Positions 28,042 through 36,981 of a DNA stretch of 64,000 bases are shown here, piece after piece. Where the stretch lies: contig NC_010524.1 of the NCBI RefSeq assembly GCF_000019785.1, positions 4,080,001-4,144,000 on the forward strand. Direction: 5' to 3'. The notes beneath the pieces were generated by a model. The model had not been told where the DNA came from. It made no database searches and saw nothing but the letters and a program-made list of their open reading frames with translations. The position numbers and the translations under genes are program-made. Positions within the stretch are counted from its first letter, which is position 1. Every line of letters begins with the position of its first letter. Source of the stretch: Leptothrix cholodnii SP-6 (GTDB lineage: Bacteria; Pseudomonadota; Gammaproteobacteria; Burkholderiales; Burkholderiaceae_C).

Positions 28042-29369
28042 GCGGCATTGCATCCGGAGGCCTGATCTTCGCCGCGCTGATGGCGATGCTGGTGGTGCGC
28101 GTGCCGATCGGCATCGCCATGTTCATGGCCGGTGCCGGCGGCTACTTCGCGTTGAGCGGCATGGACGCCACGCCGCTGCTGGCGTCGCTGAAGAACCTGG
28201 CCTATGCGCGGCTGTCCAACTACGACCTGGTGGTGATCCCGCTGTTCCTGCTGATGGGCCAGTTCGCCACCAACGGTGGCCTCAGCCGCAGCCTGTTCCG
28301 CTTCGTCAGCGCCTTCATGGGCCACTGGCGCGGCGGCATCGCGATGGCGTCGATCGGCGCCTGCGCCGGCTTCGGCGCGATCTGCGGTTCGTCGCTCGCC
28401 ACGGCCGCGACGATGGGCCAGGTGGCGCTGCCCGAGCTCAAGCGCCACCGCTATTCCGGCGCGCTGGCCACCGGCTGCCTGGCTGCCGGGGGCACGCTGG
28501 GCATCATGATCCCGCCGTCGGTGCCGCTGGTGATCTACGCCATCCTGACGCAGGAGTCGATCGGCAAGCTGTTCATGGCCGCGGTGCTGCCGGGCCTGAT
28601 CGCGATGGTCGGCTACATGGTCGTGGTGCAGATCATCGTGCGCCTCAAGCCCGACGCCGGCCCGGCCGGCGAGCCGGTGCCGTGGCCCGAGCGCCTGAAG
28701 GCGATGGCCGAGGTGCTGCCGGTGCTGGTGGTGTTCGCGGTGGTGATCGTGGGCATCTACGGCGGCTGGGCCAACCCGACCGAAGCGGCAGCGATCGGCG
28801 CGGCGGCCTGCGGCGCGCTGGCCGTGCTGCGCGGGGGCATGCGCTGGCCGGGCATCCTGGAGAGCGCGCTCGGCACCGCCAGCGCCACCGCGATGATCTT
28901 CCTGGTGCTGCTGGGCGCCGACATGCTCAACAGCGCGCTGGCGCTGTCGCAGATGCCGGCCGAACTGGCCGCCTGGGTGCAGGCCGCCGGTTTCCCGCCG
29001 CTGCTGGTGATGGTGGCGATCCTGCTCGTCTACCTGTTCCTCGGCTGCGTGATGGACAGCCTGGCGATGATCCTGCTGACCATTCCCATCTTCTACCCGG
29101 TGGTGATGGGGCTGGACTTCTGGGGCCTGTCGCAGGTCGACAAGAGCGTCTGGTTCGGCATCCTGGCGCTGATGGTGGTCGAGATCGGACTGGTGCACCC
29201 ACCGGTGGGCATGAACGTCTACATCATCAACCGGCTGGCCCGCGACGTGCCGCTGACCGAGACCTTCAAGGGCGTGATGCCCTTCCTGGCCTCGGACCTG
29301 GTGCGCATCGTCGCGCTGCTGTTCTTCCCCTCGCTCTCGCTGGTGCTCGTGCGCACGTTCGGCAGTTGA
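28038..29369 (+). CDS. TRAP transporter large permease subunit (DctM type)
   Basis: A 443-residue polytopic membrane protein of the DctM family, which forms the transport channel. It is strongly hydrophobic throughout, with typical family blocks such as VRVPIGIAMFMAGAGGYF near the N-terminus, ACAGFGAICGSSLATAATMG, AAGGTLGIMIPPSVPLVIYA and the C-terminal VEIGLVHPPVGMNVYIINRL. Length is standard for the family. The ATG at 28038 overlaps the DctQ stop by 4 bp, indicating coupled synthesis of the two membrane subunits. Confidence 0.92.
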   Translation: MSGIASGGLIFAALMAMLVVRVPIGIAMFMAGAGGYFALSGMDATPLLASLKNLAYARLSNYDLVVIPLFLLMGQFATNGGLSRSLFRFVSAFMGHWRGGIAMASIGACAGFGAICGSSLATAATMGQVALPELKRHRYSGALATGCLAAGGTLGIMIPPSVPLVIYAILTQESIGKLFMAAVLPGLIAMVGYMVVVQIIVRLKPDAGPAGEPVPWPERLKAMAEVLPVLVVFAVVIVGIYGGWANPTEAAAIGAAACGALAVLRGGMRWPGILESALGTASATAMIFLVLLGADMLNSALALSQMPAELAAWVQAAGFPPLLVMVAILLVYLFLGCVMDSLAMILLTIPIFYPVVMGLDFWGLSQVDKSVWFGILALMVVEIGLVHPPVGMNVYIINRLARDVPLTETFKGVMPFLASDLVRIVALLFFPSLSLVLVRTFGS

Positions 29370-29412
29370 ACCTGCGGCGCCTTTTCATCCCTCCCACCCT
29401 GGAAAGCCCAAC

Positions 29413-30447
29413 ATGAAGATCCGTCATTCCCTGATCGCCGCGGCCGTCGCCGCGGTCTGCGCCACCCCGGCGATGGCCCAGCAGGTGGTGCTCAAGGTGC
29501 ACCACTTCCTGCCGTCGACCTCGAACGTGCAGCTCAACCTGATCCAGCCCTGGTGCGACAAGATCGCCAAGGAATCGGCCGACAAGCTCAAGTGCCAGAT
29601 CTACCCGGCCATGACGCTGGGCGGCACGCCGCCGCAGCTGTTCGACCAGGCCCGCGACGGCGTGGCCGACATCGTCTGGACGCTGCCGACCTACTCGGCC
29701 GGCCGCTTCGTCAAGAGCGAGGTCTTCGAGCTGCCGTTCTTCACCCGCAGCGCCAAGGGTTCGAGCCAGGCCTACTGGGCCTACGTGCAGAAGAACGCGC
29801 TCGACGAATACCGCGGCGTCAAGCCGCTGTGGCTGCACACCAATGACGGCTCGTCCTTCCACCTGGCCAACCCCAAGGGCGTGAGCAAGCTCGAAGACCT
29901 CAAGGGCCTGAAGATCCGCGCCGCCACGCGCCTGAACTCGCGCATGCTGGCTTCGCTGGGCGCCACGCCGGTGCAGATGCCGCTGCCGGCGGTGCCCGAG
30001 TCGATCAGCAAGGGCGTGATCGACGGCGCGATGGTGCCGTGGGAAGGCGTGCCGACCGTCAAGCTGCACGAGATCGCCAAGAGCCACCTCGACGTGCCGA
30101 CCGGCCAGCTGAAGTTCGCCAACTCGCTGTTCGCCTTCGTGATGAACCAGGCCAAGTACAACAGCCTGGCCCCCGAACTCAAGAAGGTGATCGACGACAA
30201 CAGCGGCCCGGCGACCTCGGCCTGGGCCGGCGAGAAGGGCTTCGACAGCGTCGTCGCCGGCAACCACAAGATGTCCGGCGACCGTGGCAACGCGCTGCTC
30301 AAGCTCGACGCCGCCGAATACCAGCGCTGGGTCAAGGCGAGCGAAAACGTCGACGACGAGTGGATCAAGGACGTCTCGGCCAAGGGCGCCAACGGCAAGG
30401 CGCTGCTGGAAGACGCCCGCGCGCTGATCAATCAGTACGACCGCTGA
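29413..30447 (+). CDS. TRAP transporter substrate-binding protein (DctP type)
   Basis: A 344-residue periplasmic binding protein. Residues 1-22 are a signal peptide ending AMA-Q. The DctP fold is recognisable from VLKVHHFLPSTSNVQ, the GGTPPQLFDQARDGVADIVW segment, and KGLKIRAATRLNSRML, whose arginine normally pairs with the substrate carboxylate. It lies 43 bp after the large subunit and is followed by a strong terminator, so the three TRAP genes form one unit. An aromatic acid ligand is suggested by the adjacent gentisate genes but not shown by the sequence. Confidence 0.92.
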   Translation: MKIRHSLIAAAVAAVCATPAMAQQVVLKVHHFLPSTSNVQLNLIQPWCDKIAKESADKLKCQIYPAMTLGGTPPQLFDQARDGVADIVWTLPTYSAGRFVKSEVFELPFFTRSAKGSSQAYWAYVQKNALDEYRGVKPLWLHTNDGSSFHLANPKGVSKLEDLKGLKIRAATRLNSRMLASLGATPVQMPLPAVPESISKGVIDGAMVPWEGVPTVKLHEIAKSHLDVPTGQLKFANSLFAFVMNQAKYNSLAPELKKVIDDNSGPATSAWAGEKGFDSVVAGNHKMSGDRGNALLKLDAAEYQRWVKASENVDDEWIKDVSAKGANGKALLEDARALINQYDR

Positions 30448-30502
30448 ACCAGCGGTTGAACCGAACCCGTGACCACGCCCCAGGGGCGTGGTGCCACGCG
30501 AT

Positions 30503-30545
30503 GCTGGCCGCCACCTGATCGACAGGTGCGCGGCCAGCGCTTTTT
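30503..30545 (+). terminator. rho-independent terminator after TRAP genes
   Basis: GCTGGCCGC pairs with GCGGCCAGC and an inner CACCTG/CAGGTG stem extends it; a run of five T follows. It closes the TRAP operon. Confidence 0.88.
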
Positions 30546-30632
30546 CGAGGGCACTTGACGTGTGCAGGGGCGGGTTGCCGCACACGCTGGCGTAGATTCC
30601 GGATCTGCTGCAACTCACATCGCCTCTCGACC

Positions 30633-30857
30633 ATGCACGCCACCCTCCTTTTGCTGACCCTTGCCGCGGCCACCTTTCTTGGCGCCTGCTCATCGCGCAT
30701 GGCCTACGAATCGGGCCAGGCCATGCAGCGCAACGCCTGCGACAAGATCATCGACATGCAGGAGCGCCAGCGCTGCATGGCGCGGGTCAACATGCCGTAC
30801 GACAAGTACCAGCGCGAGGCCGACGAGGCACGCGGCGGGGCGGTCGAGTCCAGGTAA
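30633..30857 (+). CDS. small lipoprotein of unknown function
   Basis: A 74-residue protein with a lipoprotein signal sequence: a hydrophobic stretch followed by the lipobox LGAC, the cysteine near residue 19. The mature part is short, polar, and has two further cysteines (NACDKII and RQRCMARV) spaced 14 residues apart that could form a disulfide. It precedes the PPK2 gene by 10 bp and may be co-transcribed with it. I do not recognise a family, and no function is inferred. Confidence 0.65.
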   Translation: MHATLLLLTLAAATFLGACSSRMAYESGQAMQRNACDKIIDMQERQRCMARVNMPYDKYQREADEARGGAVESR

Positions 30858-30867
30858 GGAGCAGACG

Positions 30868-31692
30868 ATGGGCAAAGGCAACGACAAGGCCGACAAGCGC
30901 GTCGGCAACGGCAAGAACGGCGCCATGAGCCGCGCCGACTACGAGGCCGCGCTCGAGCCGATGCAGCTCGAGCTGATGCAGGTGGCGCGCTGGGTCAAGC
31001 ACACCGGGCAGCGGCTGCTGATCGTGCTCGAGGGGCGCGACACCGCCGGCAAGACCGGCGTCATCAACGCCATCGAGCTGGGCCTGAACCCGCGGCTGTG
31101 CCAGGTGGTGGCGCTCGGCAAGCCCAATGACGAGGAGCGCAGCCAGTGGTATTTCCAGCGCTACGTGCCGCACCTGCCGGCGGCCGGGCGCATCACGCTG
31201 TTCGACCGCAGCTGGTACAACCGCGCCGGCGTCGAGCGGGTGATGGGCTTCTGCACCGAAGCGCAGGCGAAGGCGTTTCTCAGGCAGGTGCCCGACTTCG
31301 AGCGCGCGCTGGTGGAGGACGGCATCCTGCTGTTCAAGTACTGGCTCACGGTCGACCAGGCCGAGCAGGAAAAGCGCTTTGCCGAGCGGGTGCAAGACCC
31401 GCGCAAACGCTGGAAGCTGTCACCCATCGACCTGCAGGCGCGCCTCAAGTACCGCGAATACGGCGCCGCCCGCGACGCCATGCTCAAGGCCACCCACACC
31501 GAAGCGGCGCCGTGGACGCTGGTGGATTTCAACGACCAGCGGCGCGGCCGGCTGACGCTGATCCGCCATCTGCTCGACCGCCTGCCCGACGTGGCGGTGC
31601 CCGAGGAGGTGCTGGCGTTCGAGCCGCTGCCCGGCCCGCCGGGGCGCGAGAGCCTGCGCGGTGCCTTCAAGCCGCTGGCCGGCTGGCGCTGA
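30868..31692 (+). CDS. ppk2: polyphosphate kinase 2
   Basis: A 274-residue P-loop kinase of the PPK2 family, which transfers phosphate between polyphosphate and nucleotides. The Walker A segment EGRDTAGKT lies at residues 55-63, and the family block FDRSWYNRAGVERVMGF with the catalytic-lid arginines follows; FKYWLTVDQAEQEKRF and KLSPIDLQ are also typical. A single PPK2 domain of this length fits the class I enzymes, which phosphorylate nucleoside diphosphates. AAGGAG precedes the ATG at 30868; longer frames upstream lie over the lipoprotein gene. The gene is convergent with the ABC exporter, 12 bp away. Confidence 0.92.
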   Translation: MGKGNDKADKRVGNGKNGAMSRADYEAALEPMQLELMQVARWVKHTGQRLLIVLEGRDTAGKTGVINAIELGLNPRLCQVVALGKPNDEERSQWYFQRYVPHLPAAGRITLFDRSWYNRAGVERVMGFCTEAQAKAFLRQVPDFERALVEDGILLFKYWLTVDQAEQEKRFAERVQDPRKRWKLSPIDLQARLKYREYGAARDAMLKATHTEAAPWTLVDFNDQRRGRLTLIRHLLDRLPDVAVPEEVLAFEPLPGPPGRESLRGAFKPLAGWR

Positions 31693-31704
31693 GCCGGCCG
31701 TCCC

Positions 31705-33432
31705 TCAGCCCGGGCACCAGCCCTCGGCGGCCTGCAGCGTCCAGCTGCCGTCGCCGGGCAGATCCAGCACCTGCCGGTGGTAGCGCAGCACGGCCGGGTG
31801 GTGGCTGACGCTGATCGGCGTGATCGACAGGCCGGCGAGCTGCTGGTAGAGCAGCTCCTCGTTGACGCCGTCGAGCGCGCTGGTGGCTTCGTCGAGCAGC
31901 ACGTAGCGCGGCTTGGCCAGCAGCGCACGCGCAAACGCCAGGCGCTGCTGCTCGCCCACCGACAGCACCTTGGCCCAGTCCAGCTCGGCGCCCAGCCCGC
32001 CGACCCGCTCGGCCAGCGCGGGCAGGTTGACGCGGTCGAGCCAGAGCAGCAGCTCGGCGTCGGAGATCTCGCGTTCGGTGTGCGGGTAGAGCAGCTGGCA
32101 GCGCAGGTCGCCCAGCGGCAGATACGGGTGCTGGGGCAGGAACAGCATCTCGCCCACGGCCGGGCGCCGCACGCGGCCCGAGCCGGTGTTCCACAGCCCC
32201 GCCAGCACGCGCAGCAGCGAGCTCTTGCCGCCGCCGCTGGGGCCGACGATCAGCAGCCCCTGGCCGGGCGGCACGGCCAGCGTGAGCTCGCGGATCAGCA
32301 GGTGCTCGCGCTGCGGCGTCAGCACCGTGAGCTGCTCGATGGCCAGCTCGGCAGCCGGCGCGGTGTGGATCTGGCCGACACCGTCGTCGTGCTCGCCGGC
32401 CGGCAACGTGGCCTGCTGGTCGAGGATGTCCGAGAAGCCGTAGAGCCGGTCGATGCTGGCGCCGAAGCGGCTCAGGGCCTCGAAGTGCTCGACGATCACG
32501 GTCAGCGCGCTCAGGATCGCCGCAAACGCGCCGGCGGCCTGGATGGCGCGGCCGACCTCGAGCTCGCCCGACAGCACGTCGCCGGCAATGATCACGCTCG
32601 GCAGCACGATGGTCAGGAACTTGTGCGCGTACTGGAACAGGTTGAGCTTGAACTGCCAGCGCAGCACGCGCTGGTAGTTGCGGAAGACGGCGTCGAAGAC
32701 GCGCCGCAGCGTCGACATCTCGCGCGCATCGCCGCCGTAGAAGGCGATCGACTCGGCGTTCTCGCGCAGGCGGACCAGGTTGAAGCGGAAGTTGGCCTCG
32801 CGCTGCAGCTGCGCGAAGTTGAGCGCCACCAGCCGCGGCCCGAACACGGTGGCGGCGATGAAGCTGCTGACCAGCGCGTAGGCGATCAGGAAGTAGACCA
32901 GCGTCTGCGAGATCGACCACAGCACGCCCGAGAAGGCGATCAGCTCGATCAGCGCACCCAGCACGATCATCGTGAAGTAGAGCGACTGGCCGGTGAAGGC
33001 GTTGACGTCGTCGGCGATGCGCTGGTCGGGGTTGTCGATGCCGACGATGGCGTTGAGCCGGTAGTAGCCGCGGTGGGCGAAATAGCGATCCAGGAAGTGC
33101 TGCGTGAGCCACTGGCGCCAGCGCAGGCCGAGCGTGTCGCGCACGAAGTAGTAGGCCGCGTAGATCGGCACGCCGCCGATCAGGATCAGCGTGAAGCGCT
33201 CGATCGACGACCAGAAGCGGTCGGCGTCACGCGCCGCGAGCGCCGAGGTGAACTCGCCGCTCTCGTGGTTGAACATCACGTTGAAGCCGGTCTGGCCGAG
33301 CAGCAGCACGACCAGCAGCGCCAGCAGGCCGGCGGCACGCCAGCGCTCGTCGGAGCGGAAATACGGCGCCGCGATGGTGATGAAACGTCGCACCAGCCGG
33401 GCGTTGAACCCGGGTTGTTCCTGTGTCGTCAT
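31705..33432 (-). CDS. SbmA/YddA-like ABC transporter, fused permease and ATPase
   Basis: A 575-residue inner-membrane protein with an SbmA/BacA-type membrane domain (about residues 1-350, several transmembrane helices, with the FNVMFNHESGEFTSALAARD segment of this group) fused to an ATPase (about 380-575). The ATPase shows Walker A GPSGGGKSS, signature LSVGEQQRLAFAR and Walker B YVLLDEATSAL, all intact. Homologues (YddA, Rv1819c, ABCD-type proteins) move peptides, cobalamin or acyl compounds; the cargo here is unknown. It stands alone on the minus strand, transcribed toward PPK2. Confidence 0.85.
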   Translation of the reverse strand: MTTQEQPGFNARLVRRFITIAAPYFRSDERWRAAGLLALLVVLLLGQTGFNVMFNHESGEFTSALAARDADRFWSSIERFTLILIGGVPIYAAYYFVRDTLGLRWRQWLTQHFLDRYFAHRGYYRLNAIVGIDNPDQRIADDVNAFTGQSLYFTMIVLGALIELIAFSGVLWSISQTLVYFLIAYALVSSFIAATVFGPRLVALNFAQLQREANFRFNLVRLRENAESIAFYGGDAREMSTLRRVFDAVFRNYQRVLRWQFKLNLFQYAHKFLTIVLPSVIIAGDVLSGELEVGRAIQAAGAFAAILSALTVIVEHFEALSRFGASIDRLYGFSDILDQQATLPAGEHDDGVGQIHTAPAAELAIEQLTVLTPQREHLLIRELTLAVPPGQGLLIVGPSGGGKSSLLRVLAGLWNTGSGRVRRPAVGEMLFLPQHPYLPLGDLRCQLLYPHTEREISDAELLLWLDRVNLPALAERVGGLGAELDWAKVLSVGEQQRLAFARALLAKPRYVLLDEATSALDGVNEELLYQQLAGLSITPISVSHHPAVLRYHRQVLDLPGDGSWTLQAAEGWCPG

Positions 33433-33495
33433 GGGGCTGCGGCGGCGTGCAACGGGCGCGCACCGGCCGCCATGATGTCAGTACCGACAGACCTG

Positions 33496-33948
33496 TCAGG
33501 CGCGCTGCTCGAACTCGCGGTCGCGTGCGCCGATCGCGCCGCGCGACAGATCGAGCAGCCCCTGCGCCAGCACGGCCAGCACGTCGTCGACGGTGGCGAT
33601 GCCGACCAGCCGGCCGACGTCGTCGACCACGATGATGCGGTGCAGCCGGCGCTCGCGCATCAGCGCCACGGCGTCGAGCGCGTCCATCTCGGGGCGCGCC
33701 AGCACCAGGTCGGTCGACATGATGTCGCCCACCGTGAACAGCGCCGGGTCGAGCCCTTCGGCCATCAGGCCCAGCACCAGGTCGCGGTCGGTGACGATGC
33801 CCACCGGCCGCGTCTGCTCGGCCGCGTCGACCACCACCAGCGCGCCGACGTGGTGCTTGCGCATCAGCTGGGCGGCCACCAGGGCCTGGGTGTCGGGCTC
33901 GACCACCGCGACCATCCCCGTCGCGAAGTCTTTCAGGCAGGTGGGCAT
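33496..33948 (-). CDS. CBS-domain protein
   Basis: A 150-residue protein made of two CBS motifs in tandem. The first covers about residues 8-60 (VGALVVVDAAE...GIVTDRDLVLGL), the second about 75-130 (LHRIIVVDDVGRLVGIATVDDVL). Such stand-alone pairs bind adenine nucleotides and act as energy or redox sensors, often regulating a partner not encoded nearby. AAGGAA precedes the ATG. The neighbours on both sides are separate single genes on the same strand, and no partner is apparent. Confidence 0.87.
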   Translation of the reverse strand: MPTCLKDFATGMVAVVEPDTQALVAAQLMRKHHVGALVVVDAAEQTRPVGIVTDRDLVLGLMAEGLDPALFTVGDIMSTDLVLARPEMDALDAVALMRERRLHRIIVVDDVGRLVGIATVDDVLAVLAQGLLDLSRGAIGARDREFEQRA

Positions 33949-34074
33949 GGCGCGTTCCTTCGATCGGTGAGACCTTGTTTATGCGCCCGGCGCACGCGGC
34001 ATCGGTTGACCAGAAGCAAGCGTGGCCCGGATGGACGGCCGCCAGGCCGAGGCGACCGGCGCAGGCCTTGCCGG

Positions 34075-34635
34075 TCAGGTGTCCGGCAGCTCACGCACCA
34101 GGAACTCGGCATTGCCGATGCGCGGGGCGATGAAGAACTCGGACTCGTCGAGGCCGTCGATCAGATGGCGCAAGGCCCGCACGACGAAGCCGTGCACCAC
34201 CAGCAGCACGGTGTCGCCGGCGTGCACGGCGCGCAGTTCATCGAGGCACAGCGAGACCCGCTGCACCACCGCGCGGGTGGTCTCGCCGCCGGGCGGCGGC
34301 TGGTCCCAGGAGGTCAGCACGCCGCCGTGCCACAGCACCGGGAAACGCGCCGCCACCTCGTCGGGCGTCAGGCCGTCGAAGCGGCCGAAATGCTTTTCGC
34401 GCAGGCCGGCCATCGTGCGCACCGGCAGCCCGCGGGCACGGCCGACCGCCTGCGCGGTGTGCAGCGCGCGCAGCAGCGGCGAGGCCACGATGTGCGTGAT
34501 GTCCGGCGGCAGCGCCGCGGCCAGCGCCTCGGCCTGCGCCAGGCCCCGCTCGTTGAGCAGCGCATTGCTGCGGCCCTGGTAGCGGTCGTCGATGTTGAGA
34601 TCGGTCTCGCCGTGGCGAGCCAGATAGAGCTTCAT
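34075..34635 (-). CDS. histidine phosphatase family protein
   Basis: A 186-residue protein of the phosphoglycerate-mutase-like histidine phosphatase superfamily. The catalytic RHGET motif is at residues 7-11, the second histidine lies in LLVVHGFVVRAL, and the partner glutamate region REKHFGRFDG is present. Overall it resembles cobalamin-pathway alpha-ribazole phosphatases and broad-specificity sugar phosphatases. No cobalamin genes are nearby, so the substrate is open. The ATG at 34635 is the only start that places the RHG motif at the expected N-terminal position. Confidence 0.87.
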   Translation of the reverse strand: MKLYLARHGETDLNIDDRYQGRSNALLNERGLAQAEALAAALPPDITHIVASPLLRALHTAQAVGRARGLPVRTMAGLREKHFGRFDGLTPDEVAARFPVLWHGGVLTSWDQPPPGGETTRAVVQRVSLCLDELRAVHAGDTVLLVVHGFVVRALRHLIDGLDESEFFIAPRIGNAEFLVRELPDT

Positions 34636-34803
34636 GGCGTGGGTCGGAGTCGGAGGTCTGTGCGACCCGAGCATAGCCAAATCGATCCGATGGCCGATCG
34701 GGGGCGCCGGACCGGCACCGACCAACGTCACTGGCCGATCGCCCCGAACTGCGCAACACTGCGGCCACGACGGGCACGCATCCGTGCGCGGGGAGGCACC
34801 TCG

Positions 34804-36981
34804 ATGATCGACGACTCGCTGCTGAAGATCCTGCTGAAAGCAGCCACCAGCATGCCGCTCGCGGCGCAGCTCGCGATGCTGGACGACCTGACACGCATCC
34901 ACCCGCAGGGGGCTGCGTTCTGGCACCGCCTCGAAGCCTGGGCGCTGCAGCTGCTGGCGGCCTGGCGCGTCGGTCTGCTGGACGCCGAGGCCGGTGCGCG
35001 GGTGCTGGCACAGGTGCCGCTGCGCTCGGTCGGCGAGGCCCTCGGCACGCCCGTCGACGAGCCGGCGACATCTTCGGTCGACGAGCCGGCGGCGAGGGTG
35101 ATCGACGAGCCTGCGGCGCTGAAGGTCGCCGACGTCGTGCCGTTCGAGTTTTCCCCCTCCCTGCAGCATCCGATCAAGTCGATGCCCAGCATCCGTTTCA
35201 AGCAGACCGGGCCGCCTTCCGTGCCCTCTGCCGTGCCATCTGCCGCGCCGCCACCGGCCGCCGCATCCGATGCGATGTTCGAGGCCGTGCCCGAGGCCGA
35301 GCCGCAGCAGGCCTTCCATTTCGTGCTGCGCGGCGAACAGGCCCGCGGCGCGGCGCTGCGGGTCGACAGCAGCGCGACCCTGAGCTTCAACTACGCGGTG
35401 CCGCCCGACGACGCGATGGCCACCGTCGCGCATGCGGCGCTCGACGCCGCCCGCCACGCCGACATCGACATCACCCTGCAGGCCACCGCCCGGGGCGGCC
35501 TCGCGATCAGCGGCGAGCGGATCGGCGTGGCGCAGTTTCGCGACGGCACGATGATCACGCCGGTCAACTTCCAGCTCACCGCCGGCGCCAGCTGCGACGC
35601 CCCGGGCCAGCCGACAAGCGGCGTGCACGTCGACTTTCTCGTCAAGGGCGAGAGCGTGCACCAGGTCGAGCTGACGATTCTGGTCGTGGCCAGCGCGGCC
35701 GAACTCGACGCCCTGCCCCCCACCGCCGCACCCGCCAACCAGGTGCCGCTGGCGCTGCTGGGCGATGCGCTGTCGGCGCCGCCGCCGCCCGAGCACCGGC
35801 TGCACGTCTCGCTGTCGTTCGACGGCGGCGATTTCTGCATCGAGCTGCGCCATCTGAGGGACGGCGAGGTCGAGTCGGAGGACCGTTTCGTCTCCGACGG
35901 CATCGACCGCGGCAAGCTCGAGGCGCTGATGAACGGCGTGCGCGGCGAGCTGGAGCCGTGTTACGAATCGAAGGTCTGGCGCACCTTCGACGGCCGCTTG
36001 CCCGCCCCGCCGACCGGGCCGGTGCCGGTGGCGCTGGGGCGCACGCTGGCCTGCGTGGCGGCGGCCGGCGCGCTGCTCAACGACAGCCTGCGCGAGGACG
36101 ACGCACTGGCCCGCGCGCTCGACTACATCGAGGCCGCGCTGCCGCAGGGCAGCGTGATCACGATCGCCACCGACGACGTCTTCCTGCCGTGGGAGATCCT
36201 CTACCCGCGCGAGTGGTCGGCCGGCTGGACCGACGAGCAGAAGGCCGCGCACCCGCTCGACGCCAGCGCGTTCTGGGGCGCACGCTACGCGATCGAGACC
36301 GTGCAGCGCGGCAGCGGCTCGCTCGGCGGCCTGCGCAAGCTGCAGCTCGAATGCAGCCCTAAGGTGTCGGTCAACCTGAACCCGTCGATCGACATCGACG
36401 GCGTCGAGGCGGCCGACAAGCCGATCGCGGTGCAGCAGGCCTGGGCCGCGCGACTGGGCGAGCAGGGCCGGCTCGACGGCCTGCAGGCCGACTGCAAGGC
36501 GATGCGCCGGGTGCTGCAGAACGCCGCCAACGACGCCACGCTGATCTACATCTACTGCCACGGCAACGCCGCCAACCCGTTCGGCGGCAAGGACGAGCTG
36601 CTGCAGCTGGCCGAGGACTGCGGCCTCAAGCCCCGCGACCTGCAGGGCGACACCGCCTACCGCGCCGCGCCGATCGTGTTCCTGAACTCGTGCCAGTCGG
36701 GCGCGCATTCACCGCTGGCGTTCTCGACCTTCCTGAAGGAGTTCCGGCGCCGCGGCGCGCTCGGCATGATCGCCACCAGCCACGCGATCCCGATCGTCTT
36801 CGGCGCGCACTTCGGCGCCGAGGTGGTCGACTGCTACCTGCGCCGCAGCGGCTCGCTGGCGGTGGCGATGCACGGCCTGCGCCGCCACCATCTGCTCGAA
36901 CGGGGCAACCCGGTTCCGCTGTTCTATTCGCTGCAATGCCAGCTCAGTTTTCCGCCCGTCCGGGCGGCAGGAGGTAGGTGA
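34804..36981 (+). CDS. CHAT-domain (caspase-like) protein
   Basis: A 725-residue protein with a C-terminal CHAT peptidase domain (about residues 400-720). The predicted catalytic dyad is visible: His586 in IYIYCHGNA and Cys630 in IVFLNSCQSG, with the upstream family block ITIATDDVFLPWEILYP and the closing NPVPLFYSLQCQ. The N-terminal 75 residues are helical and could be a recruitment domain; a linker with three VDEPA-like repeats (83-105) and Pro/Ala-rich sequence leads to a beta-rich middle region (about 170-350) that I do not recognise. GGGGAGG precedes the ATG; the much longer open frame upstream lies antisense to other genes. Its stop overlaps the start of a metallophosphoesterase (TGATG). 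Confidence 0.8.
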   Translation: MIDDSLLKILLKAATSMPLAAQLAMLDDLTRIHPQGAAFWHRLEAWALQLLAAWRVGLLDAEAGARVLAQVPLRSVGEALGTPVDEPATSSVDEPAARVIDEPAALKVADVVPFEFSPSLQHPIKSMPSIRFKQTGPPSVPSAVPSAAPPPAAASDAMFEAVPEAEPQQAFHFVLRGEQARGAALRVDSSATLSFNYAVPPDDAMATVAHAALDAARHADIDITLQATARGGLAISGERIGVAQFRDGTMITPVNFQLTAGASCDAPGQPTSGVHVDFLVKGESVHQVELTILVVASAAELDALPPTAAPANQVPLALLGDALSAPPPPEHRLHVSLSFDGGDFCIELRHLRDGEVESEDRFVSDGIDRGKLEALMNGVRGELEPCYESKVWRTFDGRLPAPPTGPVPVALGRTLACVAAAGALLNDSLREDDALARALDYIEAALPQGSVITIATDDVFLPWEILYPREWSAGWTDEQKAAHPLDASAFWGARYAIETVQRGSGSLGGLRKLQLECSPKVSVNLNPSIDIDGVEAADKPIAVQQAWAARLGEQGRLDGLQADCKAMRRVLQNAANDATLIYIYCHGNAANPFGGKDELLQLAEDCGLKPRDLQGDTAYRAAPIVFLNSCQSGAHSPLAFSTFLKEFRRRGALGMIATSHAIPIVFGAHFGAEVVDCYLRRSGSLAVAMHGLRRHHLLERGNPVPLFYSLQCQLSFPPVRAAGGR

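Noticed and set aside
31777..34803. In-frame upstream extension of the CHAT gene
   Set aside because: It runs antisense through the ABC exporter, CBS and phosphatase genes; the real start at 34804 has a GGGGAGG site.
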